Of a DNA stretch of 64,000 nucleotides, positions 7,961 through 17,236 are shown in pieces. Under the pieces are notes generated by a model that was not told the origin of the DNA, searched no databases, and worked only from the letters and a program-made list of their open reading frames with translations. Positions within the stretch are counted from its first letter, which is position 1. Every line of letters starts with the position of its first letter. This stretch comes from Devosia yakushimensis (GTDB taxonomy: Bacteria; Pseudomonadota; Alphaproteobacteria; Rhizobiales; Devosiaceae): NCBI RefSeq assembly GCF_030159855.1, contig NZ_BSNG01000003.1:169419-233418 (forward strand), in the 5' to 3' direction. The translations under genes were made by a program, and so were the position numbers.

Positions 7961-9577
7961 ATGACCTTTAGCAGACGCGACTTCATGAGAGGTACTGGCG
8001 CCGTGGCAGCCAGTGTGACGCTCGCCGCGGTTATGGGCGGACGGGCTTATGCGCAGGGTAGCGATACGATCAAATTCGCGGCTTCGGCGCGCGGGCTGCG
8101 CACCATCGATCCGCACAAGTCGATCCAGGGTGTCGATAATTGGGCGATCATCGCCATGTACGACAAGCTGGTGGATCTGCCGCGCTGGAATTTCCCCGAA
8201 ACCTTGGACCAGTTGGTACCGCGCTTGGCGACCAGTTGGGAAAGGAACGAAGACGCCAAGGTCTGGACGTTCCAGCTGCGCGAAGGCGTGCAGTTCCACA
8301 AGGGCTATGGCGAGATGACGTCCGAAGACGTCAAGTTCACCTTCGATCGTGCATTGGACGGACCGCGCGTTGGTGGCGTCCGCGCCAAGTTCATGAATAT
8401 CGAGAGCGTCGAAGCACCCCAACCATACACCGTGGTGTTCAACCTCAAGCAGCCTGACCCCCTGTTCCCGCTGGGCGTCCTCAGCGACTATGACGGCGCC
8501 ATCATGAGCAAGAAGGCGGTCGAGGAGATCGGCGAGGAGCCGATCGGCACAAATCCGGTCGGCACCGGCGTCTATATGCTGGAGCAGGTTCACACCGATC
8601 CGTCGCAGGGCGTCACCATGGTCGCCAATCCGGACTATTGGGACACGCCGGCCGCAACGCCCAGCCTCCAGGTTCAATATATTGCTGACACCACCGCCCG
8701 CACCCTGGCCCTGCTCTCGGGCAGTGTGCACATGATCGAGGGTGTTCGTGCCCCCGGCTGGGCCGACTCCATGACACAGCGCGACCCCAGCCTGATTTTC
8801 GACGTGGTCAGCCCGGGCAGCTTTTTCACCATGCAGGTCAATGTAACGAAGGCGCCGTTCGACGACGTGCGCATCCGGCAGGCATTGTTCTACGCCATCG
8901 ATCGCGACGAGATCACCACGGCCATCGCGCCGATCTCCAAGCGCACCTACGGCCTTAATCCGCCGACCTTCCCGGGCGGGTTCACCGCTGAAACCATCCC
9001 GGCGGAAGTGGCCTACAATTACGAACCGGAAAAGGCCAAGGCGCTCATGGCCGAGGCTGGCATGCCCGATGGCTTCAGCTTCACCAACGACACCAGCCAA
9101 CGCGAAGATTTTTCCGCCATCATGCTGATGATGCAGGATCAGTTGCGCCGCGTCGGCATCAATATGGAACTCAACATCAAGGACCATACGGCTTTCCATG
9201 CCGATCAGAACATCGGCACCAACATTCTGAGCCAGCAGTCCTCCGCCATGCCGCCCGTGCCGACCCAGGCCATCGTTACTTACCTGTCGGCAGAGCAGGA
9301 AGTAACGGCTGACGGCAACGGTGGCAGCAATATGAGCCATTATGGTGTCGCCATTCCAGGCGTCGATGATCTCATCGCCCAGGCACTGGCCGAACCTGAT
9401 TTGCAGAAGCGCATCGACCTTGTGCAGCAGATCGAGATCAAGGCACTGACCGACGCGGTGATCCTGCCTGTCGCCAATAATGGCTTCATGATCGTCCGCT
9501 CGCCAAAGGTGGAACTCGGCTACGACGTGGTCTCAGGCTACGTCAACTGGCCACTGTCGCAGGCAAAATTCGTCTGA
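7961..9577 (+). CDS. ABC transporter substrate-binding protein, family 5 (second paralogue)
   Basis: A 538-aa family-5 periplasmic binding protein with a Tat signal (RRDFMR from residue 5, cleavage near GRAYAQ). It is paralogous to the protein at 3866-5473, sharing the blocks GVQFHKGYGEMT, ADTTARTLA and MIEGVRAPGW, and both have a TSQREDFSAIMLM-like segment. ATG at 7961 follows GGGAGGAAAAAC. The gene begins a rightward operon (binding protein, 863-aa glycosidase-like protein, two permeases, fused ATPase), so this is the most direct partner of the permeases; the earlier paralogue may widen the ligand range. The preceding promoter region carries two IclR-like boxes. The ligand is probably an oligosaccharide or glycoside by context only. 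Confidence 0.92.
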   Translation: MTFSRRDFMRGTGAVAASVTLAAVMGGRAYAQGSDTIKFAASARGLRTIDPHKSIQGVDNWAIIAMYDKLVDLPRWNFPETLDQLVPRLATSWERNEDAKVWTFQLREGVQFHKGYGEMTSEDVKFTFDRALDGPRVGGVRAKFMNIESVEAPQPYTVVFNLKQPDPLFPLGVLSDYDGAIMSKKAVEEIGEEPIGTNPVGTGVYMLEQVHTDPSQGVTMVANPDYWDTPAATPSLQVQYIADTTARTLALLSGSVHMIEGVRAPGWADSMTQRDPSLIFDVVSPGSFFTMQVNVTKAPFDDVRIRQALFYAIDRDEITTAIAPISKRTYGLNPPTFPGGFTAETIPAEVAYNYEPEKAKALMAEAGMPDGFSFTNDTSQREDFSAIMLMMQDQLRRVGINMELNIKDHTAFHADQNIGTNILSQQSSAMPPVPTQAIVTYLSAEQEVTADGNGGSNMSHYGVAIPGVDDLIAQALAEPDLQKRIDLVQQIEIKALTDAVILPVANNGFMIVRSPKVELGYDVVSGYVNWPLSQAKFV

Positions 9578-9586
9578 AATGACGTC

Positions 9587-9611
9587 GGCCGGCGGCAACG
9601 GGTCGCCGGCC
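9587..9611 (+). terminator. Intercistronic hairpin after binding-protein gene
   Basis: An 8-bp perfect stem (GGCCGGCG/CGCCGGCC) with a 9-nt loop lies between the binding-protein stop and the next start. No strong U-run follows, so it may only partly terminate or may protect the upstream mRNA, which is common after genes for abundant binding proteins. Confidence 0.5.
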
Positions 9612-9642
9612 ACTGTTTCACAAGACAATTGGGAAGAGGGTA

Positions 9643-12234
9643 ATGGGCGAAGCACGCTCGATCACGATCGTATTGCCGGCAGAACTTGGCCAGGGAGAAG
9701 GCGGCGCACTGGCCTGGGCGGCAGGTGAGCTGGCTCATGCGCTCAGGCAACGGGATTATCAGGCTGGCGTCGCCGCATCGGCATCGGCATCGGACGGGCT
9801 GGTGGTCGAAATTGCTGGTGCGGGCGTTGAACCGAGCCAGCCATCACCCTCCCAACTGCCCCAGCTTGCAGAGGCACTCGCGCTTTACCGTGCGGGCGAT
9901 CGCATTATCGCCTGGGGCTACGATCAGCGTGGCATCGTTTACGCCCTGACCGAACTGGCCGATCGTGTTCGCAACAGCATGGGCGACGACCCCTTCGCCG
10001 GTACGTTCCCGCTCGTGGAAAAACCCACCGCCCGCATCCGCTCCATGGCGCGGCTGTTCTGCGCAGTCGAAGAGGACCGGGTCTGGTACAACGACAAGCA
10101 GCAATGGCGCGATTACCTCTCCATGCTGGCGGCAAACCGCTTCAACCGTTTCGCCCTGACCCTGGGCATGGGCTACAACTACCCCTATCACAATCCATGG
10201 GTCACCGACGTCTACTTCTACTTTCCCTACCCCTATCTGATGAAGATCGATGGCTTCGACATCGACGTCAAGGAACTGAGCGAGGAAGAGCGCGACTCCA
10301 ACCTCGAAATGCTCAAGTTCATCGGGCGGGAAGCCAAGCGCCGCGGCCTCGAATTCCAGCTCGCACTCTGGACGCAGCGCTACGATTTCGACGATGTGCC
10401 ACGCGCCAACTATACCGTGCGCGGCGTCACCACCGATAACCTGGCGCCCTATTGCCGCGCGGCCATCACCCGCCTGCTCAAGGAAGTGCCCGAAATCACC
10501 GGCCTGACCTTCCGCGTGCATGTCGAAGGCGGCATTGCTGAAGGTGAATATGGCTTCTGGGAACAGGCCTTTGCCGGGGTCGCCGATGGCGGCCGTCCGG
10601 TCGAGATCGACATGCATGGCAAAGGGCTCGACTGGACCATGATCGACATTGCCCGCAAGTCGGGCATGCCGGTCGCCGCCTCACCCAAATATTTGGCCGA
10701 GCATATGGGGCTGCCCTATCACCAGTCGGCCATCCGCAATAAGGAATACCCTCCCGAGAAAGCCCGTTCCGAGCGCGAACAGCTCAGCGAAGGATCGCGA
10801 AAATTCCTGCGCTATTCCTATGGCGACCTGCTGACCAAGGACAAGGATTTCAAGGTCATCTACCGCATCTGGGCGGGCACGCAGCGCGTGCTGCTCTGGG
10901 GCGATCCGGTCTTTGCTGGCGGCTATGGCCGCAGTTCGATGTTTGCCGGTTCGGACGGGGTCGAGTGGTGCGAGCCGCAAAGCTTCAAGGGCCGCATGGG
11001 TACCGGCATGCCCGGCCAGCGCTTCAATTACCAAAAGCATGGCCTCGCCCCGCGGCAGGACTGGCAGAAATACGACTATCAGTACCGCGTCTGGGGGCGC
11101 CTGCTCTACAATCCCGAAGCGCCACGCGATAGCTGGATGCGCTGGCTCGAGAAGGAATGCGGCGATGCCGCCGAAGCCTGCGAAAGCGGCTTGTCCCTGG
11201 CCAGTCGCGTGCTGCCGCTCATCACGCTCGCCCATGGACCCTCGGCGTCCAACAATCACTACTGGCCCGAAATCTATACCAATTACGGCCTGATCAATGG
11301 CGGCGCCGGCGCGCGTGCCTATGGCAACGACATGGAGGGCGACTCTCGCTTCGGCAACGCGCCCACCTTCGACTCCGCCCTTTTCGCCAACCCGCAGGAA
11401 TATGCCGCCCTGCTGCTGACAGGCGAACCATCGCACCGCTACACGCCGCTCGATGTCGCCGACTGGCTGGATGAACTGGCCGAGGGTTGCGAAGCCGCAT
11501 TGACCAGGGCCCGCCGGAGCCCAGACTTCGGCCGTGTCGAGGTGCAGCGCATCTTCATCGACGTTGAGATCCTGTCGGGCATTGCACGGCACTTTGCCGA
11601 CAAGTTCCGCGCCGCCTGCTGGGCTGAGCTGTTCATGGCAACCAAGGCGACCGAACTGCTCGAGCCGATGGTCGACTATGCCCGTCGCTCGGTTGCAGTC
11701 TGGGAGCGTCTCGCTGCCGTCTCGCGTGACGTCTACCATACCGATCTGACCTATGGCCCGGAAACATGGCTGCGCGGTTCCTGGCATGGTCGTCTGCCCG
11801 AAATGCAGGCGGAACTGCTCGATCTCGAAGCCATTCGCCGCGCCGGCGGAACGGAATCGGTACCAACCGATGCCAAAACCAGGGCGGCTATTGATGCGCT
11901 CAGGGCTCGTCAACCAACCCGCTCGGAGCCGCTGTCAATCAAGGCGCCCGAGACCCTCTCGGCCGGGCAGGCATTTGCCGTATCGATCGAAACCGCCGCG
12001 GAAGGCCAGCCCGTCCTGCATTACCGCCACGTCAATCAGGCCGAGCGGTGGCAATCGGTTCCAATGCAACGGCAGGGCAATGTCTATGCCGCTGAAGTCT
12101 CCGGCGCCTACACCGATAGCCCCTATCACCTGCAATACTTTGTCAGCCTGAGCCGGAATGGCCAATCCGTCTTGATACCGGGCCTCAACGACGATCTGGC
12201 CAACGAACCTTACTTGACGGCACTGCATAACTAG
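9643..12234 (+). CDS. Large glycosidase-like protein with GH20/GH67-type N-terminal domain
   Basis: An 863-aa protein with no signal peptide, so cytoplasmic. Residues about 1-130 resemble the alpha/beta N-terminal domain found before GH20 and GH67 catalytic barrels; the ending AWGYDQRGIVYALTELADRVR is cut short here to its key residues Gly-x-x-Gly-x-x-Tyr-x-x-x-x-Leu. Residues from about 135 look like a TIM barrel (NRFNRFALTLGMGYN, FQLALWTQRYDF, LTFRVHVEGG, KVIYRIWAGTQRVLLWGD). A helical segment and a C-terminal beta domain follow. ATG at 9643 has GGAAGAGGGTA before it. It sits between the binding protein and its permeases, so it likely works on the imported substrate. An alpha-glucuronidase-like role is possible but I cannot identify catalytic acids with confidence. 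Confidence 0.7.
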   Translation: MGEARSITIVLPAELGQGEGGALAWAAGELAHALRQRDYQAGVAASASASDGLVVEIAGAGVEPSQPSPSQLPQLAEALALYRAGDRIIAWGYDQRGIVYALTELADRVRNSMGDDPFAGTFPLVEKPTARIRSMARLFCAVEEDRVWYNDKQQWRDYLSMLAANRFNRFALTLGMGYNYPYHNPWVTDVYFYFPYPYLMKIDGFDIDVKELSEEERDSNLEMLKFIGREAKRRGLEFQLALWTQRYDFDDVPRANYTVRGVTTDNLAPYCRAAITRLLKEVPEITGLTFRVHVEGGIAEGEYGFWEQAFAGVADGGRPVEIDMHGKGLDWTMIDIARKSGMPVAASPKYLAEHMGLPYHQSAIRNKEYPPEKARSEREQLSEGSRKFLRYSYGDLLTKDKDFKVIYRIWAGTQRVLLWGDPVFAGGYGRSSMFAGSDGVEWCEPQSFKGRMGTGMPGQRFNYQKHGLAPRQDWQKYDYQYRVWGRLLYNPEAPRDSWMRWLEKECGDAAEACESGLSLASRVLPLITLAHGPSASNNHYWPEIYTNYGLINGGAGARAYGNDMEGDSRFGNAPTFDSALFANPQEYAALLLTGEPSHRYTPLDVADWLDELAEGCEAALTRARRSPDFGRVEVQRIFIDVEILSGIARHFADKFRAACWAELFMATKATELLEPMVDYARRSVAVWERLAAVSRDVYHTDLTYGPETWLRGSWHGRLPEMQAELLDLEAIRRAGGTESVPTDAKTRAAIDALRARQPTRSEPLSIKAPETLSAGQAFAVSIETAAEGQPVLHYRHVNQAERWQSVPMQRQGNVYAAEVSGAYTDSPYHLQYFVSLSRNGQSVLIPGLNDDLANEPYLTALHN

Positions 12235-12274
12235 CAGTGCCTAAGGCAGCGACACTTTGGAGGAGGACCAAGGG

Positions 12275-13210
12275 ATGACGCGATATCTCCTGCTCAGGCT
12301 ATTGGATGCCATTCCGACAGTCTTTCTGGTGCTGTTGCTGGTATTTGTGGCCATGCGCATTCTGCCAGGCGATCCGGCAATCGCCGCGCTTGGCGACATG
12401 GCGACGCCAGAGCAACTGGCCATGTTCCGCGACCGCATGGGGCTCAATGATCCGCTCTGGCTGCAATTCATCAACTTCGTCAAAGGCGTGCTGACGCTCG
12501 ATCTGGGCACGTCCATGATGAGCAATCAAAGCGTAGTGGGGCTGATCCTCTATAACCTCCCCTATACGATCGAGCTGACCATCGTCGCCATGCTGATCGG
12601 CGTCGTGCTTGGCGTGCCACTCGGTGTCATGGCCGCCACCCATCGCAACAAGCTACCCGACAGCGTCGTGCGAGGGTTCTCGCTCATCGGCTATGCCATT
12701 CCCGACTTTTATCTTGGCGCGCTGCTGCTGATCACCTTTGCCCTCAATCTGGGCTGGTTCCCCATCAACGGGGGCGGCGAGGGCTTTGTCGGCCGCATGT
12801 ATCACGTTTTCCTGCCGGCTCTGACGCTGGCTTTCGTCAAGGCCGCCTTCATCGGCCGGTTGACCAGAACTTCGCTACTTGAAGTTCTGAGCAAGGACTA
12901 TGTGCGAACTGCACGCGCCAAGGGCGCCAAGGAAAGCCGCGTTATCTACCGCCACGGTCTGCGCAATGCCCTGCTCCCGCTAACCACCGGACTGGGCCTC
13001 AGCACGCTGGCCACCCTGTCCGGTTCGGTGGCTATTGAACTCGTTTTCAATCGCCCGGGCATTGGCAAGCTGCTGATCAGCGCCATCTCCGAGCGGGACT
13101 ATGCCGTCATTCAGGGCGGCATAGTGGTGTTCGCCATGTTCGTGGTGATCATCAACCTGCTGATGGACCTGCTCTACATCGTCGTCGATCCCAGAATCCG
13201 GATGCAGTGA
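12275..13210 (+). CDS. ABC transporter permease, DppB/OppB type
   Basis: A 311-aa inner-membrane permease with about six membrane segments. The cytoplasmic EAA loop lies around RTARAKGAKESRVIYRHGLRNALLP, summarised by its key residues RAKG and HGLRNALLP, which contacts the ATPase. The ATG at 12275 is preferred over a TTG at 12257 because GGAGGAGG lies between them. It works as a heterodimer with the next gene product, whose start overlaps this stop. Family-5 binding proteins upstream and a Dpp-type ATPase downstream complete the transporter. The ligand is inferred to be a saccharide from the locus. Confidence 0.93.
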   Translation: MTRYLLLRLLDAIPTVFLVLLLVFVAMRILPGDPAIAALGDMATPEQLAMFRDRMGLNDPLWLQFINFVKGVLTLDLGTSMMSNQSVVGLILYNLPYTIELTIVAMLIGVVLGVPLGVMAATHRNKLPDSVVRGFSLIGYAIPDFYLGALLLITFALNLGWFPINGGGEGFVGRMYHVFLPALTLAFVKAAFIGRLTRTSLLEVLSKDYVRTARAKGAKESRVIYRHGLRNALLPLTTGLGLSTLATLSGSVAIELVFNRPGIGKLLISAISERDYAVIQGGIVVFAMFVVIINLLMDLLYIVVDPRIRMQ

Positions 13211-14091
13211 TGACCACCATTTCAGAAACAACGCCCACCCTGGCGCCCGAACCCAATCTTCTGCACACCTTGCGTGGTATCCTGTTCGGCCGGGTCAGCA
13301 CCATCATCGCCATGGCCATCATTGGCCTGTTGGTCATCATCGCCCTCTTTGCGCCGCTGCTGGCACCCTATGATCCGCTGACCCAGTCCATGCTCAAGAT
13401 CAACCGGACCCCGAGTTGGGAAAACTGGCTGGGCACTGACCAGTTCGGCCGCGACGTGCTTTCACGCATGATCTATGGCTCGCGCAATTCGCTGATCTTT
13501 GGGCTGATCTCGCCTTTTTGCGCCGCCATTATCGGCACGACATTCGGCGTCGTTGCCGGCTATTTCGGCGGCATTGTCGACCGGCTGATCTCGCGCGTCA
13601 TCGATCTGTTGCTCGCTTTCCCCGAACTGCTGCTGGCCATCATGATCGCCGCCGTCTTGGGCGGCGGTTTCTGGAATGTCATCATCGTCATAACCATCGC
13701 CTTCGTGCCTGGCTTTGCCCGCGTGGCCCGTGCCCAGACGCTGGCCGTCAAGCAGGAGCCTTACGTCGAGGCGGCAATTTCCATCGGCGTGCGGACGCCG
13801 GTAATCATCTTCCGGCACATCATTCCAAACATCATGGCGCCTGTCGTCGTGCTCATGATGCTCTGGGTCGCGTCCGCCATCCGCCTTGAAGCATCGCTCA
13901 GCTTCCTCGGCATCGGCACCCAGCCTCCCAATCCGAGCTGGGGCAATATCATTCGCGATGGCCTCAACAACATCTTCGGCTCCCCCTGGCCAATCATCGG
14001 CGCCGGCGCCGCGATCACACTGGTGGTGCTCTCGTTTAACCTTGTGGGTGACGCTGTGCGTGACGCACTTGACCCCTCGACGTCCGAATAG
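13210..14091 (+). CDS. ABC transporter permease, DppC/OppC type
   Basis: A 293-aa inner-membrane permease of the Dpp/Opp class, with a long N-terminal cytoplasmic/first membrane segment, the periplasmic FGTD-like motif (here WLGTDQFGRDVLSRMIYG region) and the EAA loop around VEAAISIGVRTP. Its ATG at 13210 overlaps the upstream stop (TGATG), which implies translational coupling; a GTG one codon earlier is possible. The stop is immediately followed by the ATPase start. It forms the translocation pore with the 12275-13210 product. Confidence 0.93.
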   Translation: MTTISETTPTLAPEPNLLHTLRGILFGRVSTIIAMAIIGLLVIIALFAPLLAPYDPLTQSMLKINRTPSWENWLGTDQFGRDVLSRMIYGSRNSLIFGLISPFCAAIIGTTFGVVAGYFGGIVDRLISRVIDLLLAFPELLLAIMIAAVLGGGFWNVIIVITIAFVPGFARVARAQTLAVKQEPYVEAAISIGVRTPVIIFRHIIPNIMAPVVVLMMLWVASAIRLEASLSFLGIGTQPPNPSWGNIIRDGLNNIFGSPWPIIGAGAAITLVVLSFNLVGDAVRDALDPSTSE

Positions 14092-15972
14092 ATGGAGCCC
14101 GTCATGCAAGCAGACCTGGTGGCATCCGCAGGGCAGAAAGCGGCCGGTACCGATCCCATTCTGCGCGTCGAAAACCTCAAGACGACGTTCCGGACCGGCC
14201 CAGGCTGGACACAGATCGTCAAAGGCATTTCCTTTGAGATCGGCGCTCAGGAAACGCTGGCTGTGGTCGGCGAATCCGGTTCAGGCAAAAGCGTCACCGC
14301 CCTGTCGATCATGCGCCTGCTCGATCCCGAATTCAGCCGGATCGAGGGCTCGGTAAGTCTCTCCGGCCGGGAATTACTGACACTCCCCGAAGCCGAAATG
14401 CGTAAGGTGCGCGGCCGGCAGATCGGCATGATCTTCCAAGAGGCCCTCACCAGTCTCAACCCACTCGCAACCGTGGGCAAACAGATTGCCGAGACGCTCT
14501 ATATTCATGGCCGCATGAATGGCGCCGCGGCCGACGCCGAAGCGGTTCGGTTGCTGGAGCGCGTCCGTATTCCGGCCGCCCGCAATCGCGCCAACGACCT
14601 GCCCCACAACCTTTCGGGTGGCATGCGGCAGCGCGTCATGATCGCCATGGCGCTTGCCTGCAAGCCGCAATTGCTGATTGCCGACGAGCCCACAACCGCG
14701 CTCGACGTGACCATCCAGGCCCAAATTCTGCAACTCATCAAGGAGCTGCAGCGCGAAGAGGGCATGGGGGTGCTCTTCATCACGCACGACATGGGCGTGG
14801 TCGCCGAAATCGCCGACCGCACCGTGGTCATGTATGGCGGCGAGCTGCTCGAACAGGGGCCGACCGAGCGCATTTTCGATAATGCTCAAAATACCTATAC
14901 CAAGACGCTGATTGCCGCCGTTCCTCGTCTCGGCACGATGGATGGTAATGGCCAGCCCCAGCATTTCCCGGTTATCGACAAGGCAACCGGCGCGCTGCGT
15001 CCCCCCACCCAACGCCGCGACACGGTGGATCATGGGCATGAACCGGTGCTGTCCGTACGCAATCTGGTCAAGCGCTTCGATCTTTCGAGCGGGCTGTTCG
15101 GCGGCGTACATGGGCGTGTCCACGCAGTCGAGAACGTCTCCTTCGATCTGCATGCCGGGGAAACGCTATCGCTGGTTGGCGAAAGCGGCTGCGGCAAATC
15201 CACCACCGGTCGCGCCATCATGCGTCTGGTCGAACCGCAATCGGGCGAAGTTCATCTCGCCGGCACCGATATAATGGCGCTCGACAAGCGCCGTGTGCGC
15301 GATATGCGGCGTCATATCCAGATGATCTTCCAGGATCCATTCGCCAGCCTTAATCCACGCATCCGCGTCGGCGAGGCTATTGCTGAGCCTTACCTGACCC
15401 ATAAGCTGGGCAATCGCGCGCAGGCCCGCGCCAAGGTGGCCGATCTTCTGGTGCGCGTGGGTCTCGACCCGGCTGTCGCTTCCCGCTATCCGCAGCAATT
15501 CTCCGGGGGTCAGCGCCAACGCATCTGCATCGCCCGTGCCCTATCGCTAGAACCAAAGGTGATCGTCGCCGATGAGTCGGTTTCGGGCCTGGACGTTTCG
15601 ATCAAGGCACAGGTCGTCAACCTGCTTCTCGATCTGCAGGAATCCTTGGGCTTGTCCTATCTCTTCATCTCGCACGACATGGCAGTGGTCGAGCGCATGA
15701 GTCACCGGGTGGCTGTGATGTATCTGGGCGAGATCGTTGAAATGGGGCCGGCTGCTTCGGTTTTCGCCAACCCGCAGCATCCCTATACCAAGCGCCTTAT
15801 CGCCGCTGTGCCCGTGCCGGACCCGGCCCGGCGCAACGAGGTTCGCAAGGTCGCCAATGACGAAATCAAGAGCCCGATCAGGGCGGCCGATTTCGTTCCC
15901 CCGACCCGCGTCTACCGGACAGTTGCATCTGACCACATCGTCCAGGATTGGGAGGGCGACTGGAAAGTCTAG
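14092..15972 (+). CDS. Fused two-domain ABC transporter ATPase (DppD-DppF type)
   Basis: A 626-aa cytoplasmic protein holding two complete nucleotide-binding domains in one chain. The first has Walker A GESGSGKS at 60-67, signature LSGGMRQR near 175-182 and Walker B LLIADEP. The second has Walker A GESGCGKS at 364-371, signature FSGGQRQR and Walker B-type VIVADES. In Dpp and Opp systems these are usually two genes (D and F). It probably energises the 12275-14091 permeases. The start ATG is adjacent to the upstream stop; a second ATG at 14104 is possible. Its stop codon overlaps the stop of the convergent LacI gene within a CTAG. Confidence 0.93.
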   Translation: MEPVMQADLVASAGQKAAGTDPILRVENLKTTFRTGPGWTQIVKGISFEIGAQETLAVVGESGSGKSVTALSIMRLLDPEFSRIEGSVSLSGRELLTLPEAEMRKVRGRQIGMIFQEALTSLNPLATVGKQIAETLYIHGRMNGAAADAEAVRLLERVRIPAARNRANDLPHNLSGGMRQRVMIAMALACKPQLLIADEPTTALDVTIQAQILQLIKELQREEGMGVLFITHDMGVVAEIADRTVVMYGGELLEQGPTERIFDNAQNTYTKTLIAAVPRLGTMDGNGQPQHFPVIDKATGALRPPTQRRDTVDHGHEPVLSVRNLVKRFDLSSGLFGGVHGRVHAVENVSFDLHAGETLSLVGESGCGKSTTGRAIMRLVEPQSGEVHLAGTDIMALDKRRVRDMRRHIQMIFQDPFASLNPRIRVGEAIAEPYLTHKLGNRAQARAKVADLLVRVGLDPAVASRYPQQFSGGQRQRICIARALSLEPKVIVADESVSGLDVSIKAQVVNLLLDLQESLGLSYLFISHDMAVVERMSHRVAVMYLGEIVEMGPAASVFANPQHPYTKRLIAAVPVPDPARRNEVRKVANDEIKSPIRAADFVPPTRVYRTVASDHIVQDWEGDWKV

Positions 15973-17084
15973 CTCAGAGCTAGGGGCGGCGCTTCCTGCG
16001 CAGCAGCCGCCACTTCGCCATTCCGGTCCGTGCTGGCGCGCTTGATGATTTCAAAGCCCAGATCGACCACGGGTTCGCCGACCGGCTCGCCATTGAGCTG
16101 CCCCTGCACTGCCTTCATGGCCTCAAACCCGCACCGCCAGCGATGAATGCGGATACTGGTCAGTGGCGGCTCCGCCGCCGCCATGAAATCGAAGTCATTG
16201 AACCCGGCAATACCGACCTGCTGCGGGACGGCTACGCCCTTTGCCTGACACGCAAACAGCGCCCCCAGCGACAGAACGTCATTATTGCAGAACACGGCGT
16301 CTATGTCCGGGCGCCGCTCCAGCATTTCCAGCATCAACTCTCGCCCCATCACGGTGGAGGAGAACTGATGAAAGTCCTGCCGTGATCCGCGACTGAACTC
16401 AGGGTTATCGTTGCTTCTCTGCCCCAGCAGGTCAGGGTCGTAGAGCCCGGCCTCCTCCATGGCCTGCCGATAGCCGCCATGACGCTGCAAGGACCGGGCA
16501 TTCATCCATCCGGCAAAGAAAGCGATACGGCGATAGCCTGCCTCGATCAGATGCCGCGTCATCTCCAGGCCCGCCCGCTCATGGGAGAAGCCGATGATCT
16601 TCTGGATCGGATCATCGGTGAGATCCATGATCTGCACCACCGGGCACTTGGCGGCCTCCAGCATCTTGCGCGTTCTGGCCGTCTGCTCGGTGCCCGAGAT
16701 GATGACCGCGGCGGGGCGATGCCGCATGATGCCGAACACCAGTTGCTCTTCGAGCTCGGCGCTATAACGCGTATTGGCGAGTTCGATCCTGAGGCCGCTA
16801 TCCTCCAGGCCATCGTAGATTCCCCGAACGACGTCGGAAAAAATGTGCTGGGTCAGGGACGGCACCAGCACCGCCACAACGTCGGTCCGGCTCGATGCCA
16901 GCGCTCGCGCATTGAGGTCGGGAACATAGTTCAGTTCGCTGACAGCGCCATCGATCGCCCGACGCAATTCAGAGGAAACCTTTTGTGGCTCGCGAAGCGC
17001 GCGCGAAACCGTAATGGCACTGACGCCAGCGCGCTCCGCCACATCGGCGATAGTGGGTCGATTGCTCGATCTCTTTTTGGTCAT
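15969..17084 (-). CDS. LacI family transcriptional regulator
   Basis: A 371-aa DNA-binding repressor/activator. The N-terminal helix-turn-helix reads PTIADVAERAGVSAITVSRAL in outline, with the hinge at LNYVPDLNARALASSRTDVV, then a periplasmic-binding-protein-like sensor domain. The ATG at 17084 directly precedes the HTH (MTKKRSSNRPT); longer upstream reading frame is not needed. It is convergent with the transporter ATPase gene and divergent from an IclR regulator. A perfect 16-bp palindrome at 17158-17173 in the divergent interval is the likely operator, so autoregulation and control of the IclR gene are inferred. Its effector is probably a sugar of the locus. Confidence 0.92.
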   Translation of the reverse strand: MTKKRSSNRPTIADVAERAGVSAITVSRALREPQKVSSELRRAIDGAVSELNYVPDLNARALASSRTDVVAVLVPSLTQHIFSDVVRGIYDGLEDSGLRIELANTRYSAELEEQLVFGIMRHRPAAVIISGTEQTARTRKMLEAAKCPVVQIMDLTDDPIQKIIGFSHERAGLEMTRHLIEAGYRRIAFFAGWMNARSLQRHGGYRQAMEEAGLYDPDLLGQRSNDNPEFSRGSRQDFHQFSSTVMGRELMLEMLERRPDIDAVFCNNDVLSLGALFACQAKGVAVPQQVGIAGFNDFDFMAAAEPPLTSIRIHRWRCGFEAMKAVQGQLNGEPVGEPVVDLGFEIIKRASTDRNGEVAAAAQEAPPLALS

Positions 17085-17157
17085 CTGCTCATTCCTCGAC
17101 CGATCCATACCTGCAAATCGCGAAGTCCGCAGCCTGCATGATCGTTGACGCACCGCA

Positions 17158-17173
17158 ATGGTAGCGCTACCAT
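17158..17173. promoter_or_regulatory. LacI-type operator palindrome
   Basis: ATGGTAGCGCTACCAT is a perfect 16-bp palindrome with the central CG typical of LacI/GalR operators. It lies 74 bp upstream of the LacI start and 63 bp upstream of the IclR start, in the only gap between them (17085-17236). Confidence 0.8.
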
Positions 17174-17236
17174 CCATACAAATGATAGCCTGTGAGAAAC
17201 GAAAAATCGTCTCGCTGGTGCTGGGAGGAAAGCCAG

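Noticed and set aside
7889..9340. Long minus-strand open frame opposite the second binding protein
   Set aside because: The plus strand has a complete Tat-signal binding protein; the antisense frame has no family features.
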